Position numbers and translations under genes: made by a program. From a bacterium (GTDB lineage Bacteria > Patescibacteriota > Minisyncoccia > UBA6257 > GWB1-50-10): a stretch of DNA of 42,041 nt. The stretch is taken from NCBI GenBank assembly GCA_027310975.1, contig DAICZV010000001.1, positions 1-42,041 on the forward strand, given 5' to 3'. The notes beneath the pieces were generated by a model that saw nothing but the letters and a program-made list of their open reading frames with translations, was not told the origin of the DNA and ran no database searches. This document shows, piece after piece, positions 29,923 through 35,201 of the stretch; positions within the stretch are counted from its first letter, which is position 1; each line of letters opens with the position of its first letter.

Positions 29923-30585
29923 TTATAGCGCCTTCCCGATGCTTTTAAGAACTTTTTCTATTTTTGTCCGCTTTCTGGAAAGGCAAACTACGCCATCATC
30001 ATAATATAACTTAGGCAATAACTTCAAGGAATCCGCTTTCGCGTATTTTAGCTGGTATACAGAATCGTTGATGCTTTTAGTGATATGGCCGCTTATGCCC
30101 AGGTGCTTCTTTATTTTGGATCGTAGCCATTCAATGTGCATCTTGCTGGCCGAATCAAAACATGTATAGAACATAAAGCTGGAGCGCCAGCGCGGGTCCC
30201 AATAGGAATAAAAGGTGCCGTCACCGTCAAAATGCCCGCGCAAAAAATCAAAGAAATACTTATTTGGTACTGTTATGCCACGAAGCGTTTTTGACTTATG
30301 GGGCGTTAGACCGATGGAGATGAGAAATCTAAAAAACAAGACATCCCCGAATTGCACCCTTAATGCCGGATTAATGCTCCCGACGTTGTGATTACCAATG
30401 CTATTGGTCAGACCCAAGCATCCGATGAAATTATCTATTTGTTCTTTATCTTTTGAAACTAGTGAGATGTGACGCTTGTCGGACGAAAGGCAACCGTCAG
30501 TCGTGATTAGGCCGATCGCGTAAGCGAACTTGGGCGACCACTGGATGGCCACCTTCCCTTGGGGTTTAGTTCCCCTCCTTCCCAT
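29923..30585 (-). CDS. LAGLIDADG homing endonuclease, free-standing
   Basis: LAGLIDADG endonucleases cut long DNA targets and spread their own gene or host intron. This 220-residue monomer has both motifs: AYAIGLITTDG (21-31) and FLRGHFDGDGTF (114-125). The acidic residues that bind metal (D30 and D121) are intact. The usual C-terminal LYYDDGVVCLSRKRTK segment is also present. It is not inside an intron or intein that I can see. It ends 4 nt before tRNA-Leu and has its own -10 box 8 nt before the ATG. Its A+T content looks higher than that of its neighbours, in keeping with transfer. Confidence 0.9.
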   Translation of the reverse strand: MGRRGTKPQGKVAIQWSPKFAYAIGLITTDGCLSSDKRHISLVSKDKEQIDNFIGCLGLTNSIGNHNVGSINPALRVQFGDVLFFRFLISIGLTPHKSKTLRGITVPNKYFFDFLRGHFDGDGTFYSYWDPRWRSSFMFYTCFDSASKMHIEWLRSKIKKHLGISGHITKSINDSVYQLKYAKADSLKLLPKLYYDDGVVCLSRKRTKIEKVLKSIGKAL

Positions 30586-30593
30586 ACGCTTTA

Positions 30594-30599
30594 ATTATA
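30594..30599 (-). promoter_or_regulatory. -10 box of the endonuclease gene (leaderless)
   Basis: TATAAT on the minus strand, 8 nt before the ATG at 30585. No -35 is evident. Confidence 0.55.
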
Positions 30600-30635
30600 C
30601 CTCAAGGTAATAGCGTATACCGTTAATAATTTAAC

Positions 30636-30658
30636 AAAAAACCGCCTGGCTAGGCGGT
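30636..30658 (-). terminator. Intrinsic terminator overlapping the rplS stop
   Basis: The stem 30641-30646 with 30653-30658 is followed on the minus strand by TTTTTT (30636-30641). The rplS stop codon (30650-30652) lies in the hairpin loop. Confidence 0.85.
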
Positions 30659-30976
30659 CGTTTTGAGCTTCTCGCGGACCTGCTTATGGGAAAGCTCGCG
30701 GACGAAGTAGAGCTTGGAACGGTGGACCTTCCGTGCCACGGAAAGGACGCTAAGCTTCGCGATCATAGGCGAATGGATGGGATAGACCTTCTCCACGCCC
30801 ACGTCGTGAAGCGTCGCCCGAACGGTGAACGAGGCGCCGGCCTCGCTGCCGTGCTTCCGCGCGATTACCAGGCCTTCAAAGACGCTCTGGCGCTCCTTAT
30901 CGCCTTCTTTAACGCGTTCGGTCACCCGGACCTTGGCGCCGGGCCTTATTTTTTCCAATATCTTCTCGTCAATCAT
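30650..30976 (-). CDS. rplS: 50S ribosomal protein L19
   Basis: L19 lies at the interface of the 30S and 50S subunits. The sequence has the family features GAKVRVTERVKEGDKERQSVFEGLVIARK, the HDVGVEKVYPIHSP segment and a basic tail KVHRSKLYFVREL. At 108 residues it is normal. It lies 34 nt downstream of the RluD-type gene, probably on the same transcript. Its stop codon falls within the terminator hairpin. Confidence 0.96.
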   Translation of the reverse strand: MIDEKILEKIRPGAKVRVTERVKEGDKERQSVFEGLVIARKHGSEAGASFTVRATLHDVGVEKVYPIHSPMIAKLSVLSVARKVHRSKLYFVRELSHKQVREKLKTTA

Positions 30977-31010
30977 AGTCTTTGGAGTTTAACAGCTTAT
31001 CGGAACCGCG

Positions 31011-31778
31011 TCAATCGTACGAGACCGTCTCCTCCTCTGCCTCCTTGGCTTCGTGGAGGCCCCGCAAAAAGTCCTGCAGATCTTCCGGCAATTCCGCCTC
31101 TATCTTCAGCCGGCTGCCGTCCGCGAGCGTGAACTCCACCGCTCCGGCGTGGAGGAACTGGCGCGCGAGGCCGAGCTTTTTGTCTTCCTTGGGCCGGCCG
31201 TAGAGCGCGTCCCCGACGATGGGGTGGCCGATCGCCGCAAGGTGCACCCGGATCTGGTGCGTCCGCCCGGTTTGGGGCGTGACTTCCAGCAGGGTGTAAA
31301 TGTCCGGGCCGCTTTTGAGGACCTTAAGAACCCGGTAGGCCGTCACGGCGTCCTTCACCATCTTCATGCCGGGCGCGTTCACGCTCCTTTTGACCGACCC
31401 GGACTTGAGGCCGATGGGCTTTTCTATCTTTCCCCGGCCGGCCATCCGGCCCCGCACCAGGGCGATATACGTTTTTTGAACTTCGTGCTTCTGAAAGAGG
31501 CCTTTCAGGTACTCAAACGTCGGCTGGTTTTTGGCAATGAGGACAATGCCGGAGGTATCCTCGTCCAGGCGATGGACGATACCCGGACGCAGGTTCGGCT
31601 CGTCCCCGACCTCCCGGGCTTCCGGATAGCGTGATTTTATCCAATCCGTGAGTACATTCTCCGTCTGGGAGGCCTTAGGCCCCTTTTCCGGCCTATGGAC
31701 GAGCACCCCGGCCGGCTTATTTACAGCCAGGAGGTCGTCGTTCTCGTATATGACGTGAAGACCGTCTAAATGGTCCAT
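31011..31778 (-). CDS. rluD: RluA/RluD-family 23S rRNA pseudouridine synthase
   Basis: This enzyme converts uridines to pseudouridine in 23S rRNA. The catalytic motif HRLDEDTSG (D72) is intact. ENDDLLAVNKPAGVLVH, QKTYIALVRG and the C-terminal PQTGRTHQIRVHLAAIGHPIVGD motif complete the fold. At 255 residues it starts directly in the catalytic domain and lacks the N-terminal S4 RNA-binding domain of full RluD. The exact target uridines cannot be told from sequence, so the symbol is approximate. The ATG at 31778 lies 6 nt after a TATAAT. Confidence 0.88.
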   Translation of the reverse strand: MDHLDGLHVIYENDDLLAVNKPAGVLVHRPEKGPKASQTENVLTDWIKSRYPEAREVGDEPNLRPGIVHRLDEDTSGIVLIAKNQPTFEYLKGLFQKHEVQKTYIALVRGRMAGRGKIEKPIGLKSGSVKRSVNAPGMKMVKDAVTAYRVLKVLKSGPDIYTLLEVTPQTGRTHQIRVHLAAIGHPIVGDALYGRPKEDKKLGLARQFLHAGAVEFTLADGSRLKIEAELPEDLQDFLRGLHEAKEAEEETVSYD

Positions 31779-31784
31779 AAAGCC

Positions 31785-31790
31785 ATTATA
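31785..31790 (-). promoter_or_regulatory. -10 box of the rluD-type gene (leaderless)
   Basis: TATAAT on the minus strand, 6 nt before the ATG at 31778. Confidence 0.65.
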
Positions 31791-31823
31791 GGCCTCATTT
31801 TAAGCGGTTTCCAGAGGTTTCTA

Positions 31824-31851
31824 TTGACTTTTAGGCCAGTTATGATAGAAT
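31824..31851 (+). promoter_or_regulatory. Promoter of the 3D-domain gene
   Basis: TTGACT (31824-31829) and TAGAAT (31846-31851) are 16 bp apart, and TGA precedes the -10 as an extended element. The predicted start is near 31858. Confidence 0.8.
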
Positions 31852-31861
31852 ACGCCTACAA

Positions 31862-31884
31862 TCCCCAAGGTCGGGGGTTTTTGT
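31862..31884 (+). promoter_or_regulatory. Leader hairpin with T-run (possible attenuator)
   Basis: Right after the predicted start, CCCC-AAGGTC-GGGG (about 31863-31876) forms a short GC stem followed by GTTTTTG. It resembles a minimal intrinsic terminator in the leader of the 3D-domain gene. Confidence 0.35.
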
Positions 31885-31906
31885 TTAGAAGAGAAATAAC
31901 AAATCA

Positions 31907-32377
31907 ATGAAACGATTTTTAACGCCGCTTATCTTGGGCGTTTTGCTTATCCGGCCGATACCGGTGGATTATGCCCAGACTATGAGCCCGACGGCCTCCA
32001 CGACGGCCAAGACCGCCGCTTCCACGGTCGCAATGGCCGCGAAGCCGCGCCTGGTCGCCATCCAAGAGACCGAAGTTTGGGTGACGGCTTACGCGAGCGT
32101 CCCCCAGGAGACTGACGATACACCGTTCATCACGGCGTCCAATAAGCACGTGGCGGACGGATTCATCGCCGCTAACTTCCTGCCCTTCGGCACCAAAGTC
32201 CAAATCCCTTCCCTTTTCGGTGACAAGATCTTCACGGTTGAAGACCGGATGGCCCGCCGGATGGTCGGCTACGTGGATATCTGGATGCCGACCGTTTCGG
32301 CCGCCAAGGACTTCGGCATCCACAAGGCGCAGATAGTCGTCCTGGGCGATCCGGGAACGAACCTCGCCGAGAACTAA
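31907..32377 (+). CDS. Secreted 3D-domain (RlpA-like beta-barrel) protein
   Basis: This 156-residue protein has a signal peptide (about 1-24), a Thr/Ala/Ser-rich linker (about 25-50) and a C-terminal 3D domain (about 58-150). The domain is named for its three aspartates, seen here in DDTPF, VEDRM and YVDIWM. It is a double-psi beta barrel related to the catalytic domain of MltA-type lytic transglycosylases and to resuscitation-promoting and YocH-like wall hydrolases. It probably acts on peptidoglycan outside the membrane. It is a plus-strand single-gene unit with its own promoter and a bidirectional terminator. Confidence 0.88.
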   Translation: MKRFLTPLILGVLLIRPIPVDYAQTMSPTASTTAKTAASTVAMAAKPRLVAIQETEVWVTAYASVPQETDDTPFITASNKHVADGFIAANFLPFGTKVQIPSLFGDKIFTVEDRMARRMVGYVDIWMPTVSAAKDFGIHKAQIVVLGDPGTNLAEN

Positions 32378-32387
32378 CACGCCGAAT

Positions 32388-32416
32388 TAAAAGACCGCCC
32401 AAGAGGCGGTCTTTTT
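32388..32416. terminator. Bidirectional intrinsic terminator
   Basis: A 10-bp stem (32390-32399 with 32405-32414) carries TTTTTG on the plus side and TTTTAATT on the minus side. It serves both the 3D-domain gene and the convergent pilin-like gene. Confidence 0.9.
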
Positions 32417-32424
32417 GTTTCCAG

Positions 32425-33057
32425 TCAATCTGCGAAGCTCATGTCGTTCCCGATTTCGTAAACATTGGGATATAACCCGCCGTCCTTGGTTACCACTTCG
32501 GTCGCCGGGTTTACGTAAAACTTGACGCTTTCCATCCGCGTTTCAAATTTGTACTGGTGCGCATCCTGGATGAGGTAATATCCGCAAGTATAACGGGCGC
32601 CGTTATAACCGCCGTCCGGGCTGTACTGCCCTCCCGGACAGACGCCATTGTTATTCGGGTCCATCGGCAGACGGGAGATCGGCGAGCCTGCGGTGATGAT
32701 GCCGAAATTGATGTCCACCCACCCCGTTCCGTCAACGGCCGTTGAAGTGCTCAGGATGTCCGGAGTATTACAGTTGCCGGGCGTGCAGTCGGCCGTGCCG
32801 ATAATTGCCGTCGTCCAAAGCGGGCTGTTCAATGTGCCGGCCAGATACAGAGCGACGGCCTTATTCAACGTGGCCAAGTCCGATAACCTCGTTGAGTCCC
32901 GGCCCTCCTTCAAGAGCTCGGCCGGGTTCAAGATAAGCACGACCGCAACGGTCAAAACGGCCAGTATTGCTATGACCACCAGAAGCTCTATCAAGGTTAA
33001 CCCCCGGCTTGGATGAGACGGCGGCTTGTCCCTAAAGAGAACGCCGCGTATTTTCAT
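32425..33057 (-). CDS. Type IV pilin / pseudopilin-like protein
   Basis: This 210-residue protein has a 19-residue leader ending in SRG and then LTLIELLVVIAILAVL. This is the classic prepilin peptidase site with Glu at +5 (E24) and a long N-terminal helix. The C-terminal globular part has four or more Cys (TADCTPGNCNT, VCPGG, TCGYY) that may form disulfides. It is likely a pilin or pseudopilin of a type IV pilus used for attachment or DNA uptake; the PilO-like gene nearby supports this. I use MKIRG (33057) because a TATAAT lies 12 nt upstream and the earlier Met overlaps it. Confidence 0.88.
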   Translation of the reverse strand: MKIRGVLFRDKPPSHPSRGLTLIELLVVIAILAVLTVAVVLILNPAELLKEGRDSTRLSDLATLNKAVALYLAGTLNSPLWTTAIIGTADCTPGNCNTPDILSTSTAVDGTGWVDINFGIITAGSPISRLPMDPNNNGVCPGGQYSPDGGYNGARYTCGYYLIQDAHQYKFETRMESVKFYVNPATEVVTKDGGLYPNVYEIGNDMSFAD

Positions 33058-33069
33058 GTTCACTGGTTT

Positions 33070-33075
33070 ATTATA
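33070..33075 (-). promoter_or_regulatory. -10 box of the pilin-like gene
   Basis: TATAAT on the minus strand, 12 nt before the ATG at 33057. Confidence 0.55.
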
Positions 33076-33079
33076 GCTC

Positions 33080-33105
33080 AACGCTCCGCCAGTCGGCGGA
33101 GCGTT
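33080..33105. repeat. Perfect 11-bp hairpin between tRNA-Ala and the pilin-like gene
   Basis: AACGCTCCGCC with GGCGGAGCGTT around a 4-nt loop. No T-run follows on either strand, so it is not a standard terminator. It may end or protect the tRNA transcript. Confidence 0.6.
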
Positions 33106-33147
33106 ACCTTGAATGAGGAGCGAATGGTGGACCGTACCGGAATCGAA

Positions 33148-33181
33148 CCCCGCAGTATACGCCTGCGGCGTAACTACGGGG
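33148..33181. repeat. Palindromic repeat, tRNA-associated family, copy 2
   Basis: Read on the minus strand: outer stem CCCCGTAGT with ACTGCGGGG, inner stem ACGCC with GGCGT. It lies in the trailer of tRNA-Ala and runs into GGGGTTCGATTCC, which looks like a tRNA T-arm, then GGTCCACCA. Confidence 0.7.
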
Positions 33182-33198
33182 CAGGCCGCTGACCTTTG

Positions 33199-33270
33199 TG
33201 GACCCGAGGAGAATTGGACTCCTGACCTCCGCTTTGCAAAAGCGGCGTTCTACCACTGAACTACGGGCCC
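33199..33270 (-). tRNA. tRNA-Ala(TGC)
   Basis: The acceptor stem is GGGCCCG/CGGGTCC (one G-U) and the D-arm is GTTCAGTGGTAGAAC. The anticodon stem CCGCT/AGCGG encloses loop TTTGCAA, giving anticodon TGC. The T-stem AGGAG/CTCCT has loop TCCAATT, which lacks the usual TTC start. The 3' CCA is not encoded. It is probably transcribed with tRNA-Ile. Confidence 0.9.
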
Positions 33271-33293
33271 AACTATTGTGGGCGTGGAAGGAA

Positions 33294-33328
33294 CCCCGGT
33301 AGTATCCGCCTACGGCGGAACTACGGGG
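33294..33328. repeat. Palindromic repeat, tRNA-associated family, copy 3
   Basis: Read on the minus strand: outer stem CCCCGTAGT with ACTACCGGGG, inner stem CCGCC with GGCGG. It lies between tRNA-Ile and tRNA-Ala, and its 5' flank GACTTG matches copy 1. Confidence 0.75.
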
Positions 33329-33360
33329 CAAGTCGGACCAGCGATCTCTGTTTTACCGTG

Positions 33361-33487
33361 CCCCGCACTAAAATTGCGCCTCTGTCATTGATTTGTGCGC
33401 ATGGTAGGAATCGAACCTACGGCCTCGTTCTTATCAGGAACGCGTTCTACCACTGAACTACATGCGCAATTTTCAGTGCGGGGTCAG
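33361..33487 (-). repeat. Inverted repeat flanking tRNA-Ile
   Basis: The leader arm 33465-33487 (GCGCAATTTTCAGTGCGGGG on the plus strand) is complementary to the trailer arm 33361-33379 over about 19 positions with one bulged base. The leader arm includes the first four tRNA bases (GCGC). Confidence 0.7.
33396..33467 (-). tRNA. tRNA-Ile(GAT)
   Basis: The acceptor stem is GCGCATG/CATGCGC and the D-arm is GTTCAGTGGTAGAAC. The anticodon stem CGTTC/GAACG encloses loop CTGATAA, giving anticodon GAT. The T-arm is GTAGG-TTCGATT-CCTAC. The 3' CCA is not encoded. tRNA-Ile and tRNA-Ala are adjacent, as in many rRNA spacers, but no rRNA is in the window. Confidence 0.95.
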
Positions 33488-33511
33488 GCAGCGTTCTACC
33501 GCCTTAAACAG

Positions 33512-33727
33512 TTACTGGTTCAAGTTTAGATTTTGGAAACCCTGGATGTCAAATTGCACCTGGGGCGGCGGCGTCGGCGGCACGGCCAGGGCCGCATTGA
33601 AACTTTCTCCCAAATAGACGACGCCCCAGATAACGAAGATGCCGGTCAAGACGACCATAAGGATGGCGAGAAGGAGGAACAGTGATTGCTGGGAGAACCT
33701 TTTTAACTTTTTGAAAGCTTGGGCCAT
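33512..33727 (-). CDS. Small single-pass membrane protein after the PilO-like gene
   Basis: This 71-residue protein has a basic N-terminal tail (about 1-14), one membrane helix (about 15-40) and a short extracytoplasmic tail rich in Pro, Gln and Asn. It matches no family I recognise. Only 1 nt separates it from the PilO-like gene, so it is probably a partner in the same membrane complex, in the place where PilP often occurs. It is too short to be PilP. Confidence 0.65.
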   Translation of the reverse strand: MAQAFKKLKRFSQQSLFLLLAILMVVLTGIFVIWGVVYLGESFNAALAVPPTPPPQVQFDIQGFQNLNLNQ

Positions 33728-33728
33728 T

Positions 33729-34253
33729 TTAGCGGTAATAGACGCGGCCGTTCACGGCCAAGTTGAGCTGGCCGCCCGACGAGCGGATGGAGACGTTGTC
33801 TACGGAGCTAAGATCGTGGAAGTTCGTGAGCGCCTTAAGGAACGAAAGCAGGTCGGGGAGATTACCCGATGTGATTGTGAGATTGTATCCCAAACTGCCC
33901 AGGCTGTTCCCGCTCGGCGACGTTTGGCCGGCGAAAGAAAAACCATAACCGAGCTTGTAAGGCATCGCGAGCGACTGCAGTTCGGCATTCAGGTTTATCA
34001 GGCTGTCGTAGGTCGGCACGACGTTCTGGAGCGCGTTCAAGTCGGTCTGGACGCTCACGTTGTACTGCCGCTGAAGCAAGGCCAGGTTGTTCAAGGCCTG
34101 GGTCCGGCTCGCGAGCAGCGCCCGCGTCTGCGTAATCCTTGCGATGTAATCGTCCACGTTGCCTTTGAAGAACAGTATCCCGGCTAGGAGAGCTACAATT
34201 ACGATGGCCGTGATGGAGAGCTCAATTATGAGCCGCTTTTTAAAATCGTTCAT
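33729..34253 (-). CDS. PilO-like type IV pilus assembly protein
   Basis: This 174-residue protein has a membrane helix (about 10-29), a coiled coil (about 33-75) and a C-terminal alpha/beta domain (about 90-172). The last contains LGYNLTITSGNLPDLLSFLKALTNF and ends in VNGRVYYR. This is the layout of PilO, which with PilN and PilP aligns the type IV pilus motor with the envelope. The sequence is diverged, so the call rests on architecture and on the strand after the LPDLLSFL helix. A -10 box lies 11 nt before the ATG, divergent from dprA. Confidence 0.7.
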   Translation of the reverse strand: MNDFKKRLIIELSITAIVIVALLAGILFFKGNVDDYIARITQTRALLASRTQALNNLALLQRQYNVSVQTDLNALQNVVPTYDSLINLNAELQSLAMPYKLGYGFSFAGQTSPSGNSLGSLGYNLTITSGNLPDLLSFLKALTNFHDLSSVDNVSIRSSGGQLNLAVNGRVYYR

Positions 34254-34264
34254 CTCTTCCCCTT

Positions 34265-34290
34265 ATTATAGCGGACGGCTTCTATATAAT
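34265..34290. promoter_or_regulatory. Divergent -10 boxes of the PilO-like gene and dprA
   Basis: TATAAT on the minus strand (34265-34270) lies 11 nt before the PilO-like ATG. TATAAT on the plus strand (34285-34290) lies 8 nt before the dprA ATG. The two transcripts diverge from a 45-bp region. Confidence 0.65.
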
Positions 34291-34298
34291 GAAGGGAT

Positions 34299-35201
34299 AT
34301 GGCAGGGCCGAGCATTTTGGAGATGAAAAAAGGAGACGCTCAGTACCCGGAGCTTTTGGGCCAGACCGCGGGCGCGCCGGAAAACCTTTTTTGCCTGGGT
34401 GCCCCGCCTCGTAGCGACGAGGTTACGGTCGCGATTGTCGGCACCCGCAAGGCCACGCCCGATGGGCGGCTTTTGGCCAAACGTACCGCCGCCGCCCTCG
34501 CCCGGGCGGGCGTCACGGTTGTGAGCGGCCTGGCGCTCGGCATTGACGGGGCGGCCCATGAAGGCGCGCTTGAAGGCGGCGGCCGGACGCTGGCCGTTCT
34601 TGCCCGGGGATTGGACGATGTTTATCCCCAGGCGCACGTTGGCCTGGCCAGAAAAATAGTTGAACAGGGCGGCGCCATCCTCTCCGAATATCCGGTCGGC
34701 ACCCCTCCCCTGCAGCATCAGTTTCTGGAACGCAATCGCATCATCGCGGGCCTTTCGGTCGGGACCGTGATTGTGGAAGCCCCCATCCATTCCGGGGCCC
34801 TCGTCACCGCGCGTTGCGCGGCCGAAGCGGGCCGGGAGGTTTACGTTTTCCCCGGATCGGCCGGGAGTCCGAACTACGCCGGCTCCCATCTTTTGATCCG
34901 CAGCGGCGCGCGCCTCGTCGCATCGGCCGAAGATATTTTGGAAGACCTGGCATCCGTTTTGCCGAACTACGGCTTGGCATTGCCGAAAGAAGATGCCAGC
35001 CGCACCGAGCCGGAGGACGCGACCGACCGCGCAATTTTCCTGGCCCTGGCGGAAGCGTCCGGCGCCCTCACGATTGACAACCTCGCTCAATTAGTTAATC
35101 TTGAGACCCATATAGTGTCCGAGCGCCTGACCTATCTCATCCTGCGCGATATGGTAACGGAAAACGGCGGTCGGTACGCTTTGAAGAAAAAAATAAAATG
35201 A
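34299..35201 (+). CDS. dprA: DNA-processing protein DprA
   Basis: DprA protects incoming single-stranded DNA and loads RecA during natural transformation. The Rossmann-like core is clear: VAIVGTRKATPDG (about residues 43-55), VVSGLALGIDGAAHEGAL, FLERNRIIAGLS and SGALVTARCAAEAGREVYVFPG. The C-terminal winged-helix domain (about 245-300) is present; an N-terminal SAM domain is not. At 300 residues it is a short form. The ATG at 34299 follows a TATAAT by 8 nt; a second in-frame ATG at 34323 is possible. The stop overlaps the topA start (ATGA). Pilus genes lie next door, which fits a competence role. Confidence 0.93.
   Translation: MAGPSILEMKKGDAQYPELLGQTAGAPENLFCLGAPPRSDEVTVAIVGTRKATPDGRLLAKRTAAALARAGVTVVSGLALGIDGAAHEGALEGGGRTLAVLARGLDDVYPQAHVGLARKIVEQGGAILSEYPVGTPPLQHQFLERNRIIAGLSVGTVIVEAPIHSGALVTARCAAEAGREVYVFPGSAGSPNYAGSHLLIRSGARLVASAEDILEDLASVLPNYGLALPKEDASRTEPEDATDRAIFLALAEASGALTIDNLAQLVNLETHIVSERLTYLILRDMVTENGGRYALKKKIK

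Noticed and set aside
33124..33190. A fifth tRNA gene next to tRNA-Ala
   Set aside because: A T-arm-like sequence and a CCA-like end are present, but there is no anticodon arm or matching 5' acceptor strand; it is better explained by the palindrome family.
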